Assembly (NCBI GenBank): GCA_023548195.1
Contig: JAJHZJ010000014.1
Coordinates: forward strand, 14,360,718 to 14,424,717
Length of the DNA stretch: 64,000 bases
Direction: 5' to 3'
DNA from: Bettongia penicillata ogilbyi
Taxonomy: Eukaryota > Chordata > Mammalia > Diprotodontia > Potoroidae
A model generated the notes under the pieces. It saw only the letters and a list, made by a program, of their open reading frames with translations. It ran no database searches and was not told where the DNA came from. The number at the start of each line of letters is the position of its first letter. The stretch's first letter is position 1. This document shows positions 1 to 12,140 of the stretch, piece by piece. The position numbers and the translations under genes were made by a program.

Positions 1-2030
1 ATAATATACTTACAGAATCAAGTAAAAAAGTACTTGAAATAATAAATAACTTTACCAAAGTTGCAGGATATAAAATAAACTCATAGAAATCATAGGCATG
101 TCTATATATTACTAACAAAGTCCAACAGCAAGAGACAGAAAGAGAATTCTATTTAAAGTTGCAGTAGATGTTATAAAATATTTTGGAATCTACCTACCAA
201 AACAAACCCAGGAACTGTATGAACACAATCACAAAGCACTTTTCACACAAATAAAATCAGATCTAAATTATTGGAAAAACATCAGTTGATCATTGGTAGG
301 CTAAACTAATATAATAAAAATGGCAATTCTACCTAAATTTATTTACTTATTCAGTGCCATACCAATCAGATTACCAAAAAATTATTTTATAGAGCAAGAA
401 ATATAATAACAAAATTCATCTGGAAGAAGAAAAGGTCCAGAATATCAAGGGAATTAATAGGGAAAAAATGCTAGAGAAGGAAGCCTAGTCATATCAGATC
501 TTAAATTTTATTATAAAGTAGCAATTGTCAAAGCTGCTTGGTGCTGACTAAGAAATAGACAGGTAGATCAGTGGAATGAGTTAGTTACACAAGATATAGT
601 AGTCAATGACTATAATGATCTACTGTTAGATTAAACCCAAAGGCCCCAGCTTCTGGGATAAGAACCCACCATTTGACAGAACTGTTGAGAATAATATGGC
701 AGAAACTGTGCATATACCAAGGTCTGACACTATACCAAAGTAATGTACAAATGGGTACATGATTTATATATAAAGGCTGATACTATAAGTAAATTAGGAA
801 AGCAAGGAAGAGTTTATCTGTCAGATTTATAGAGAATGGAGGAATTTATGATGAAACAAGAGAGATAGAACATTATGAAATGCAAAATGTATAATTTTGA
901 TTACCTTAAATTGGAAAGGTTTTATACAAACAAAGCCAATGAAATCAAGATTAAGAACGAAGCAGAAAACTGGGAAAGAATTTTTACAATCAGTGTCTCA
1001 ATAAAGGCTTCATTTCTAAAATGTATAGAGAACTGAATCAAATTTATAAGGATACAAGTCATTCCTGAATTGATAAATGGTCAAAGAATATGAACAGGCA
1101 GTTCTCAGAAGAAGAAATTAAAGCTATCTATAGTCATATGGAAAAATGCTCTAAATCCACTATTGATTAGAGAAGTGCAAATGAAAACAATTCTGAGGTA
1201 TCACATCACACGGTATCAGATTGGCTAACATGGCAAAACAGGAAAATGATAAATGCTGGAGAAGATGTAGGAAAACTGAAAGTCTAATGCATTGTGGGTG
1301 AAGCTGTGAACTGATCCAACCATTCTGGAGAGCAATTTGGCACTATGCCCAAAGGGTTATAAAAGTGTGCATATCCTTTGGACCAGCAATACCATTTTAG
1401 GACTATATCCCAAAGAGATCATAAAAATAGGGAAAGGACTTTCATGTACAACAATATTTATAGCAACTCTTTGTGGTGGCCAAGAACTGGAAATTGGGGG
1501 GATGCCTATCAATACCTGAACAAGGTATCATAAGTGAATGGAGTGGAATACTATTGTGCTATAAAAAATGATGAGAAGGCCAACTTTAGAAAAACCTCGA
1601 AAGACTTATATGAACTAGTGCTGAGCGAAGTGAGCAGAACCAGGGGGACATTGTACATAATAACAGGCATAGTGTTCGATGACTGATTTTGATAGACTTA
1701 GTCCTTCTCAGCTATGCAGGACCTAAAATAATTTCAAAGGACTCATGATGGAAAATTCCATCAAAATCCAGAGAAAGAATTATGAAGTCTGAATATAGAG
1801 CAAAATAGGCTATATTCTTTTCTTGTTTTGTTTTGTTTTCATTCTCACCATTCTTCCCATTCATTCTCATTCTTCTATACAACTTGACTAATGTGAAAAT
1901 ATGTTTAAAAGGAATTTAGACCCTATGCCAGATTGTGTATAATCTGGGGGAGGGGAGAGAGAAGTGAGGGGAGAAAATTAGGAACTTATAGAAGTGAATG
2001 TTGAAATATAAAAATAAATTAACTTAAATT
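1..2030 (+). mobile_element. L1 LINE, 3' part of ORF2 plus 3'UTR (enters from left edge)
   Basis: Decayed L1 in sense orientation, truncated only by the window edge. The first kilobase keeps the order of ORF2 after the reverse transcriptase active site. The stretch 1337-1519 is still open for 60 codons and reads like the L1 ORF2 C-terminal domain (CPKGYK, LGLYPKEI, IGKG motifs). Stops and frameshifts elsewhere make it non-functional. The 3'UTR carries a G-rich purine tract near 1945-1975 and ends in an A/T-rich tail near 2010-2030. This is what an ORF2-bearing L1 3' end looks like here, useful to compare with the HAL1-type ends that follow. Confidence 0.85.
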
Positions 2031-2658
2031 TTTTTTTCAGATGGATGGAGCACAGATGGCAGAGTAAAAATAGAGAATTTCCTGAGCTCTTCCCCAAACC
2101 ACTCCAAATACCTGTAAAAATGACTCTAAACAAATTCTAGAGCTACAGAACCCACAAAATGACAGAGTGAAACAAATCCCTATCCCAGGACAATATGGAA
2201 AGTTAATAGGAAGGGTCTATTGCACCAGACAGAGAGAAGAACACGGTCTAGCATGGGCCACACCAGCACCTACAGTTTGGAGCAGGCCTCAGGGGACTGA
2301 ATCATTGGCAGCTGTGGTAGTTTTCAGACTTCTCAAACCACAAATGCCAAAAGAGTCAGTGGGAGAGCTCTGGGCCCACAGAAAGTGGGGAATTGAGTGG
2401 GTGATACAAAATTCTTGAAGCCTGAGACAGAACCCCTTCCCTTACCCCCACTCCTATTGGAAGCAGAGTTCTACTTTGACAAAGAGTTAGAAAGCCAAGT
2501 GTTTGGCTGGGAAGATAAGTAAACATTGTAAAAGAACTCAGACTACAGAATCTTACTTTGGTGACAAGGAAAATCAAGTCATAAAACAAGAGGAGGACAG
2601 CAAAGTCAAAGCTCCTACATCAAAAACCTCCAAGAGGAATATAAATTGATCACACACC

Positions 2659-3594
2659 ATGGAGGAGCTCAAAAAGGATTTTGAAAATCAAGTAAGAGAA
2701 GTAGAGGAAAAGTTGGAAAGAGAAATGAGAGTGAGGTAAGAAAATCATGAAAAACAAATCAACAGCTTGCTAAAGGAGACCCCCCCCCAAATACTAAAGA
2801 AAATAGCACCTTAAAAAATTGACTAACTCAAATGGTAAGAGAAGTCCAAAAAACCGGTGAGGAGAAAAATAACTTATAAAGAAGAATTGGCCAAATAGAA
2901 AAGGAGGTCCAAAACCTCACTGAAGAAAATAATTTTTTCAAAATTAGAAAGGAGCAAATCGAAGCTAATGACTTTATGAGAAATCAAGAAATTATAAAAC
3001 AAAACCAAAGGAAGGACAAGTAGAAAACAACATGAAATATTTCATTAGAAAACTCACTGTCCTGAAAAATATATCCAGGGGAGATCATTTAAAAATTATT
3101 GGACTACTTGAAAGCCATGATCAAAAATAGAGCCTAGACATCATATTTCAAGAAAAGATCTAGGAAAACTGCCCTGATATTCTAGAACCAGAAGGTAAAA
3201 CAAATTGAAAGAATCCACCAATTGCCTCTGGAAAGAGATCCCAAAAGGAAAACTGCTAGGAATATTTTTGCCAAATTCCAGAGTTCCTAAGTCAAGGAGA
3301 AAATTCTGCAAGCAGGCAGAAAGAAACAATTCCAGTATTATGAAAATACAATCAGGATCACACAAGATCTAACAGCTTCTACATTAAGGCATGAAAGGTC
3401 TTAGAATATGATATTCTGGATGTCAGAGAAGCTAGGATGAAAACCAAGAGCCTCCTCCCACCAACACAGTCTAATCCTTCAGGGGGCAAAAATGGACACT
3501 TAGTAGAATAGAGAACCTCCAAACATTCTTGATGAAAATACCAGAGCTGCATAGACAATTGAACTTTCAAATACAAGAACCAAGAAAAGCATGA
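2659..3594 (+). pseudogene. L1/HAL1 ORF1 pseudogene
   Basis: Sense-strand reading shows the ORF1 layout: a coiled-coil region starting with EELKKDFENQV, lysine/glutamate-rich heptads, then the RRM region (ILEPEG and ERDPKR type motifs), then the C-terminal domain ending near 3590. Several stops (for example near 2737, 2876 and 3022) and indels break every frame, so no long protein survives. In an active element the product would be the trimeric nucleic-acid chaperone that coats L1-type RNA. Confidence 0.75.
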
Positions 3595-3716
3595 AAAGAT
3601 AAACAGGAAAGAGAAATCATAAGAGACTTACTAAAGTTGAACTCTTTACATTCCTACATTGAAGGTTGACATTTGTAACTCATGAGACCTTGCTTACTAT
3701 TAGGGTAGTTTGAGGA

Positions 3717-3760
3717 GATAGATAGATGGGTAGATGACAGACAGAGAGATAGATAGAAAG
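3717..3760 (+). repeat. GATA/GACA-type simple repeat in HAL1 3'UTR
   Basis: Imperfect GATA and GACA units just after the conserved AGGGTAGTTTGAGGAG block, about 120 bp past ORF1. Other HAL1 copies carry a different simple repeat at the same site. Confidence 0.8.
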
Positions 3761-5241
3761 AAGTGAGAGAGGAATGTACTGGGAGGAGAAAGAGAAATAT
3801 ACAATGGAGTAAATTATCTCACATAAAAGAAGCAAGAAAAAGGTTTCACAATGGAGGGAAAGATAGGGGAGGCTAGAAGGAATAAGTGATCTTTACTCTC
3901 ATCATATTTGGCTTAAGGAGGGAATAACATACACACTGAATTGGATGTCTTACCCTACAGGAAAGTCAGGAGGAAGGGCATAAGAGTGGGGATGATAGAA
4001 GGGAGGGCAGACTGGAGGAGAGGTAGTCAGAAGCAAACACTTTTCAAAAGGGACAAGGTCAAAGGAGAAAACAGAATGATTGGGGGGCCAGAGAGGTTGA
4101 AGGGAAATATAGCCTTTCACAATGTGACTATTATGGAGGTGTTTTGCATAGCTATACGTGTATAACCTATATTGTATTGCTTTCCTTCTCAATGAGGGTC
4201 AGTAGGGAGTGAAGAAAGGAGAGAATTTGAAACTCAAAATTTTAAAAACAAATGTTAAATTTTTTTTTCTTCATGCAACTGGGAAATAAGATATACAGTC
4301 AATGGGGTATAGAAATTGATCTTGCATTTCAGGAAAGTAAAGGGGAAGGAGATAACATGGGTGTGATAAAAGGGAGGGTAGACTGGGGGAAAGGGTAATC
4401 AGAATGCATGCCATCTTGGGGTGGGGGAGGGGAGGGATAAGAAGAAAATTTGGAACTCACAATCTTGTAGAAATGAATATTGAATATTAAAAATAAATAA
4501 ATAAATTTAAATCTTAAAGTTTTTTCTTAACATGTAAGCAGCAGGGAATAAAATGCCTAAGAATAAATAAAAACTTTATAGTGAGAAAAAAATAATATTT
4601 GGCTTCCCTTCCTCCCCCACTCAGAAAGTTTGAAGGAGCAAGTTCAAAATAGAATTGAAGGTGGGGAAAAAATAGATAACCAAGAAAGTAGTTTGATCTC
4701 ATATTTGAATGAAAACTAAGGGGCCTCCCACTGTCAAAATTTATTAATCAATCAATAAAATTTATTAAGAATGATTATAGTATGCCAGGCACTGTATTAA
4801 GTACTGGGGGCACAAAAAAGTAAAAGACAGTTTCTCCCCTTATAATCTAATGGGGAAGACATGTAAATAAATCTATACAAATAAGCTACATAAAGAATAA
4901 AAAGGAAATAATTAATGGAGGGAAGGCACTGGAAATAAAAGGGTTGGAAGGTTTCATACAGAAAATGGGATTTTAGATGAAGCTTTTAAAAGAAACTAAG
5001 TAAATCAGCAGGAAGAGCAGAGGAGGTAGAGTGATCCTGGTTTTGAGGACAGACAGAAAACTCCTGGAGCCAGGAGATGGAGAGTTTAAGTATCTTTTTC
5101 ATGGAACAACAAAGAGAACAGTGTCACATAATCAAAGAGTATATGGAGGGGAATAAGGTCTATGAAGAATGAAAAATTAGAAGGCAGCTAGATCATAAAG
5201 GGTTTTGAATGCCAAACAGAGCATTTTGTATTTGTTTGAGG

Positions 5242-5243
<2 letters not shown>

Positions 5244-5272
<29 letters not shown>
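5244..5272. repeat. (TG)n microsatellite
   Basis: About 14 uninterrupted TG units inside the reverse-strand L2. Confidence 0.95.
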
Positions 5273-5274
<2 letters not shown>

Positions 5275-5635
5275 TGTTTTACATGATCACATCTGCACTT
5301 TAGGAAAACTGCTTTAGTGGCTGAATGGGATGGGAGAGAGACTTGAGGCAGGTAGATCCACCACTAGGCTATAGTGATGAAAACCTGAAGAGAATTTGAG
5401 AGATGTTACAACAGTGAAATTGACAGGCCTTGGCAGTAGTTTAGATGAGGGGAATCCAGGATGATTTCTAGGTTGTGAGCCTGAGGGACTAGAAGGATGG
5501 TGTTCTCTACAATAACGGGAGATTTGAGGAAAAGAGGGCTTAAGGGGAAGATCATGAATTCTGCTTTGGGTCTATTGAGTTTCAGATGTCTACTGGACAT
5601 TAGTTCAATCAGAGATGCTAGATTGGAAACTGTCA

Positions 5636-6178
5636 AACTATTTTGGAGATATCAAGTTTTCCAAAGCTAAGGGTCAGCAAATAGATTTCACTTGAACTTG
5701 GCATAACAATAATCCTTGTGCTCTGGAATGATCTCACCCTCTGGCAAAGAGTATTGCTTGGATCAGCACCAGGTATTCACTGAGGGACTTAACTTGCCCT
5801 CTTTCCCAGGGCCATCTATAATATTCATAATCACTGTTCCTTGTCACCAATGTACTACACTCCTGTTTCATCACAGAACTCTGATTCTATACCCCATAAG
5901 CAATCATAACCCCCAAGATTTCAGACAATACTTTTCCCACAGGAAATAGTAACTCAAGATCTGTTCCTGTGGGAATAGTAACTCAAGACCTTAAAATGAT
6001 TATATTATGACCCAGCCCAGTATATAAAACCTGTCTTTAGTCCTGCATCCCATTTCTTAGGAGGAGGAATGTGGGGGGAGGCTTTCTATCTACAGGTGTC
6101 ATTTTCCTCACTCTGAAATTAATTAAGCTTCTGTTTATGTCCTGACTCTCCTGTCTCTGCCAGCTCTGCTTGGCTACA
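5636..6178 (+). mobile_element. LTR-like insertion within L2
   Basis: L2 homology stops near 5632 and resumes near 6183. The intervening 540 bp looks like a retroviral LTR on the plus strand: TATATAAAA at 6021-6029, an AATTAAGCTTCTGTTTA block (degenerate poly(A) signal) near 6121, and an end in CTACA. GTCA occurs on both sides (5632-5635 and 6179-6182), compatible with a 4-bp class I target duplication, but the left end does not begin with the canonical TG. An internal direct repeat (AATAGTAACTCAAGA twice) lies at 5946-5987. Family not recognised. Confidence 0.4.
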
Positions 6179-6620
6179 GTCACCCCCTGGTTAGAGACCA
6201 GTTCCGATCTAGTTGACAAGATAAATAGATTGAGGCAGGAAAGATAAATTTGAGAATCATCAACATAGAGATTGTAGTTAAGTCCATGAAAGTTGATGAG
6301 ATCACCAAGCGAAGTAGTATATAGAGAGAAATAAAGGGAGTCTGGGACAGAACCCTGATGGACACCTACAGTTAAAAGGTACAAGCTGGAGGAGGAACAG
6401 TCTTCCTACAGAAGGAAAACCAAAAGAAAATGGTGTCTCAAAAGTTTAGAAGAGAAGAGATAATCAAGTAAAAGAGAGTGATCAGCAGTGTCACAGGCTG
6501 CAAGAGGTCAAGGAGAATGAGGAATAAAAAAACACTGGATCTGGCAAATAAGAAAGACATCATCAGTCATTTTGGAGAGAGCAGGAAGGGTAAGATTAAA
6601 AGTCAGAAGGAGTTCAGAAG

Positions 6621-9600
6621 AGATTGAAAGGAGAGAAAATGAAGGCATCTCTTAGGCATTTAGTGTCACATGACAGCAGTTGGATTGCTTAGATACCAGT
6701 GCAGAGTGATAAATTATAAATTCTCGAAAGCAATACCATTTCTTGGTATAGTACCACATGCAATTAGGGCATATAGTAAATACCTTTGATAAGGTATGAG
6801 AAGTGAGAGGAACGGAAAGGAAGAATGGAGACTGATGAATTTTCATGCTTGAACAAAAACTAAAAACTGTACCCAGTGTGAAAGGTGACCTCAGCTGGGG
6901 GGAAATATATGGAGAGCATCATCTTTTGGTAGACCCTGATGGAGAAACGACCAGCAGCCATTTTATAGAGGGAAGGAAGAAAGATCACTCCAGAGATTTG
7001 ATAGCTTCTTAATTATTCAGGAACTTTCAGACCTTCTAAATTTAGTATCTTTCATCATAGCCCTGATCATTTTACCCTAATTATGGCTCTGATGAAATTG
7101 TTTGAAGAAAGAGCTTTGGAATTCTTAGAGTTGGAGGTCATGCCTTAACTTACTACACAATACTTCAAGGGTCTTTGATTTCGTTGTTGTGGGTATAACT
7201 CTTCATGGACAAAGATTGCAACTATTTAATAATGATAGGTGTTCTTTGTGAGTTGCTGTAGGCCAAAACATTCTCATCCTATGGTTAACCTTTAGTGAAA
7301 CTTTGTAAATTTAGCATAGCTAGTTCTTAGGCATGTAGTTAGTTAAGAGTAGGAGTGGGGATGGAGCCTACTTTACAGTGTTAGAGGGCCTGCCAGAGCT
7401 TGTACTCTGTTGACCTAGCCTTTGAGAACCCAGTTATCAGAGTAAAGCTTTGCTGAAGGACCCAACAGAGTTCCAAAACAGTTGCATGTAATTAAATAGC
7501 ATTTTAAATGGACTAGGAAAACTTGCTCTTTAAAAGAGTTTAATTGATAGAAGGCATCGTAAGGTTTATGTCCTCCAGTTTCCTCCTTATTTTACATGTG
7601 AGAGAGGAAAGATGTGATCCTTATCCCCCAATTCAGTTGATGTAGTAACAATATTTAATCATAAATATGAAGTTTTAATGTGGTAATAAAGTGTTAAATT
7701 AACTGGAATCATAACCATCATTTATACGGTACTGAGAAGTCTCTTGAATGAATCAGAAGAGAACAACAGATTGGTTGAGGAAACAAGTTTATTAGGCCCT
7801 AATGGGTGTTAAATAGCTAAGCCCTGGTGAGTTCCAGTAGTCTGTTCTGGGAACTTTGTTTCAGTTTGGTGAAGGATTTGGCAAAGCCCTATGGAAGGTA
7901 ACTGGTTCAGAGCTTTAGAAATTCAAGTAAAGAGGAAAGAGAGTATTCCAGCCATACACCTTAGAAGAAATCATTTGGGTGATGCATCTATAGATGATAG
8001 TCAACCTCTAGCCCTGAAATTAAAGGGGGTAAAAGATTAAAATACCTGTGGTGATCACTCCTCAAAGAGACATTGATGTGAGCGTGCCCTACATTTTCAC
8101 AACTGTACTTTGAAGATAATTGTGCTAAACTGTCTTCTAGTCCCTCCAGCTGTGTTTCTGGACCTTTCCAGTTCTCCGCAGGGATGGGGAAACTGACTGA
8201 ATCAAAAGGCCACACTTAAGGACCTAGAGGGCTGCAGTTTCCCCATACCTGAAGGGAGTTTACTCAGAACTCAGTTTACCTTCAAAGTAGCCAGGAGGAA
8301 ATAAATATTCGGAGATTGAGGGAACAAATGCCTAATAATTTCCTGTGCTCTCATTTTGCAGTGACTGGATGCCTTTGAATTGTTAATAGTCATAATCTCA
8401 TAATTGCCTCAGAAATGTTTTGAATGTAGGTTACACTTGAAGTTTGGAATTAGCAATCCTGAACTGGGAATTCCTAGTCTTGATGGCTACCTTAAAAGTT
8501 TAAGTTTTCAACAGATCTTGAGTCTCTCAGTAGGGGATGTCCTAAGAGTTTCCTTTTGAATTGACTCCAGCATGGCCATTTTATTTGTAAAAAAAAAAAA
8601 AATCATATAGCCAGTTGAGGCTTTCCTTATTGTGTGGAATTTAATTGAGACTTCCAATAATTTAACTCAAGATGTATTAACTGGTTAGGGCCAAAATAAT
8701 TTCTGACTCAGTTGAAACATTAGCCAGCTATAAACTCCTATTACTGTTATATATTTTTTGATCAATTTATAGCTTGATCTGCTGTAGCTTTTCTCCTGTT
8801 ATTTTTGACATGTTAACATCCTTTGTCCATTAGTCTACTATAAATTTTATAAGCATAGCTTTGAAATAATATATCTTAATTGTATCTTTCTCTGTTTCTC
8901 TGATATAATTGGAAACCATATAAACCTTGGGAAAGTTTTATTGTGTCCTAAATGATAAATTTTAAATACCCTGAATCTATGTTGAGCATGATAAAGATAG
9001 GTTCCTAAAATGTCTGTGTGTTGTTAAGTATGATTACATGCATTACTTATCAATGAATCTGTAAATATTTCCATATCAAGGCTTACTAGCAGCAGAAGTA
9101 ATTTCCTGCCTTCAAGCAGACAGCCACTTACAGGAAGCGAAACCCAATCCCTGGCAGGAGGGAACATAATCTTTTGGAGTTCTGATCTCATCAATTGTCA
9201 TAGACTAGCCAGGGTTACTGACACTCTAGCCTTGAGTTTACTCAGTGTCCCTCATCCATGCTCCTCATAGCAAACCTGCACAATATGAACTTATGCACTG
9301 GCTAATGACAGAACACACACCCTCCCCTTTCCCCTACCTTTTTCTAGTTCCATGTGGATCTGGTCTCCAGGTTGTGGAAATTTGCTGTGATCTTAATGGC
9401 CAGCATCATGACTGCATTCTGTGCTACCAAAGATCTCTGCAGAAAAGTTGAACAGAGAGAATAGGGCAGGACACATCTGGACTTGAAATGGAACTCAACA
9501 TCACACTCCAATCTTTATCCCCTCCTCCTCTAGCCTTGGAAATCTAAAATTGAAACAACAGAAATCAACTTTGATGGCAATAGCACCAGCATGGTAGCAC

Positions 9601-9645
9601 TCTCTGTTACTGGAATGGATTACTCAGGAACAGAATGAATAGAAG
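6621..9645. other. Unassigned intergenic sequence
   Basis: No convincing gene. Open frames are short and lack domains. Weak resemblance to an L2/MIR 3' end at about 6715-6800 (plus strand) is the only repeat hint. A 13-A run lies near 8590. The rest looks like ordinary old AT-rich DNA. Confidence 0.5.
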
Positions 9646-9650
9646 AGGAC

Positions 9651-9724
9651 TGTGTGTGTGTGTGTGTGTGTGTATGTGTGTGTGTGTGTATGTGTGTATG
9701 TAGGGGTGTGTGTGTGTGTGTGCA
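9651..9724. repeat. Compound (TG)n microsatellite
   Basis: TG units interrupted by a few TATG, TAGG and GGTG variants over about 74 bp. Confidence 0.95.
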
Positions 9725-9829
9725 TGCGCAGGACTACACTCCACTAAACTTAAAGGAAAGAGCCCAGCATCCAGCTGGGGCTTGTTCTGTCCCCCCAAAA
9801 GTGCCATGGGGCAGAGAACTAATCTAGTG

Positions 9830-12140
9830 AATTATGATTTGCCCAGTAGAGAAGGAGGTTAAGACACTTTGAGATTCAGGTCCAAGGAAACTACCATCAG
9901 AGTGGAGACAGTCAGAGTGAGCAATAGGGGAAAGTAAGAGGGAACAAAATAGATGGAAAGATCTCATGAGGAAGAAAACTCAGGTCTTGAGCACGAGCAG
10001 ATAAATCAACAAGAAAAATATTAACAGAAAAAGATATGACTTTCAGAACTAGCAAATAATGTTAGACCTCTGTGAATAAATACTGCAAAAGGGAGGAAAA
10101 TGACTCAACACTTGATGTGACAGAGTACCCTATGGAATTTAAGGAGAATATACTCTGAGTTGATTAAAAGAGAAATCAAAATTATGAGAGCAGAATTTAT
10201 GGTCTGTGCAGCAGAAACAATAGTAGAATAGAAAAATTAATCTGCAATGGCAAGTCTGATCGAAGAAATAAAATACAGAAAAACTGATTGGGAATACAAG
10301 TGCACAGATGTAAAAGACAATCCAGTAGAAAAAATACAGTAATATTAAAATATAAAAGAAAACATGTTCTCAATTAAAGCAAAAACACATTGAACTTGAA
10401 GACAGGGTGTATTGTGTAGAGACAGCTTAGTTTGTACTCCCAGAAGAACATGCCACATCAAAAATACTGTTCAAGAAATAATGCAAGAAAACTGCCCCAA
10501 ACTGCTCCAAAATGAAAAACAAAGTACTAATCAAAAGAGTCTACGGATACTTGGAAAACCTTAGAAAAATCACCAAAGATACTAATTCAGTGTAATGGTA
10601 ATTTAAGTGGGAAAAGCTGCCTGGGTCACATGGAAGTCTGAGTCACACGGATCATGTGGTGGGAGAAGTTTGCTGAATGGGTGGAGCTGAGAGGAATTTA
10701 ATGAGAGACCAGTCAGAACTGAAGGACGCAGGCAAGCTAACAGCTAGCTGTGAGCAAGAAAAGGGAATTCTATTTAAGGGAAGCCTGTTTGTGATTTAAG
10801 GGATCTGGTTTGTGGGGGAAGCCTACCAGGGGGAAGGCTTGGGGCAGGTGTTGTCCTCTGTATTGTTATTGTGAATAGATTTTTGTTGCTGTGATGGATT
10901 TGTCTTTACGATGTTGGGATTCAGCTTTCTGATGTCTGAATAAATGTTCTGGTTCTGTCTTCCATGTGGAGAGTCTGTTGTATTTTGCAATTCAGATTTG
11001 TGCCAGGATATTCATGGCCACCATAGGCACTGTGAATATCACACTGATGCTACATTCAGACAGTCTATAACTCCAAGTACAGTTGCAAGCTGCAAAGTAA
11101 ACTCATAAAAAGGAACTGCATTTTTATATGAAGATAACAAAATCCAAGATGTCAAAATAGAAAGGGAAATCTCATTCTAAATAACTATAAAATGAAAAAG
11201 ATATCTGGGAATTGATCTATCAAAGCATACAATAGACTCATTTAGATTCAGTTACAAAGTACTGCTTAAAGAAATAAAGAATAACTGAAATAGTTGGAGG
11301 AATATTCAGAGCTCATGCTTTGCCAACATGATAAAAATCACAATGTGATTAAAATCACGATACTATTAAAATTAATTGACACTTTTAATGCCAAGAAAAT
11401 ACTTTATAGAACATAATGAAAAGTCATTTGGAAAAACAAAAGATCTCGAATATCAAGGGAAATAACAAAAAGAAGTAGAGAATGAAGGGGGAAATAACAC
11501 TTCTAAACTTCAAACTATATTGTAAAGGTGCAGTCATCCAAACCATCTGTTAATGGTTAAAAAAAAATAGAGATAGATCAATGGAACAGACAAAACAATG
11601 ATGAATCAGAAACAGTGGACATCCATAATCCAGTTTTTGAAAATACAAAACATAAATTACCCTTATTTAATTAAAAAAAACTGTTGGGAAAACTGGGGAA
11701 AAAAGTCTCATAGAAATTAGACTTAGACCAACACTTTATACCACATTCCACAATATGTTCTAAATGTATATGTACATTCAATATTAATTATTAAACTGTT
11801 TAAAAAATGAGAAGGGAAGAATATTATATACCTTTCATAGCTATGAGTAGGAAATGTATCCTTAACCAAATGAGGGCAATTACAAAAGATAAAATAGATA
11901 ACGTTGATTTCATGAAACTGAAAAACTCCTGTATAGACAAAATTAATGCACCTAGGATAAGAAAGGAAGCGGCCAAATGAGGAAAATATTTGTTTCAAAT
12001 TTCTCTGATAAGTTTTGGTATCTAGACTATATAAACAATTATATGCATATACATACATATATGACTGATAGCCTTTCATCAATAGATAAGTAGTCAAAGA
12101 ATATGAACAAATAGTTCTTAAAAGAATAATTGCCAAGAAT
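9830..12140 (+). mobile_element. Old L1, ORF1 remnant plus ORF2 3' region, split by a solo LTR
   Basis: 9830-10590 resembles L1 ORF1: lysine-rich coiled-coil text and, near 10470-10510, the CAAGAAATAATGCAAGAAAA block matching the EIIQENCP segment of ORF1. From 11060 to about 12140 the plus strand follows L1 ORF2 downstream of the RT box (KINSHK-type start, then the ISKEITK and post-RT regions). Everything is heavily mutated. The region between ORF1 and late ORF2 is missing, so there is a large internal deletion. A 464-bp LTR (10591-11054) inserted after this L1 was already in place. Confidence 0.7.
10591..11054 (+). mobile_element. Solo LTR with 5-bp target-site duplication
   Basis: Starts TGTAATGG and ends GATGCTACA (TG...CA), flanked by TTCAG at 10586-10590 and again at 11055-11059. 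AATAAA lies at 10939-10944 and a TATA-like CTATTTAAG near 10769, placing a U3-R-U5 order on the plus strand. No internal retroviral region adjoins it, so it is a solo LTR left by recombination. A 5-bp duplication suits ERVL/ERV3 or ERVK-type integrases better than the 4-bp class I type. Family name not recognised. Confidence 0.75.

Larger units (their letters stand above)
2044..4510 (+). mobile_element. Old full-length HAL1-like (ORF1-only) element
   Basis: Begins with a decayed copy of the family 5' end (near 2044-2065, a mutated version of the GGAGCCAAGATGGC start of the other copies). It has about 600 bp of 5'UTR, then a broken ORF1 (about 2659-3594), then directly the HAL1-type 3'UTR ending in ATAAATAAATAAA near 4485-4505. 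No ORF2 sequence lies between ORF1 and the 3' end, so the ORF1-only structure is native rather than a truncation. The same order recurs in at least five other copies in the window. Confidence 0.75.
4740..6620 (-). mobile_element. L2 (CR1-like) LINE, reverse strand, interrupted
   Basis: The left end (4740-4860) is the reverse complement of the L2 3' terminus (TGCCAGGCACTGT block). Further right the minus strand keeps ORF2 reverse transcriptase fragments: 5406-5636 has HLKLNRPKAEFMIFPLSP, and around 6230-6384 there is [18 protein letters not shown] followed by [11 protein letters not shown], the RT active-site box with YVDD where YADD is usual in L2. Stops and indels are common, as expected for an ancient L2. 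A (TG)n tract (5244-5272) and an LTR-like insertion (about 5636-6178) break it. Confidence 0.85.

Noticed and set aside
9245..9451. 68-codon frame
   Set aside because: No domain, no splice context, ordinary length for random sequence.
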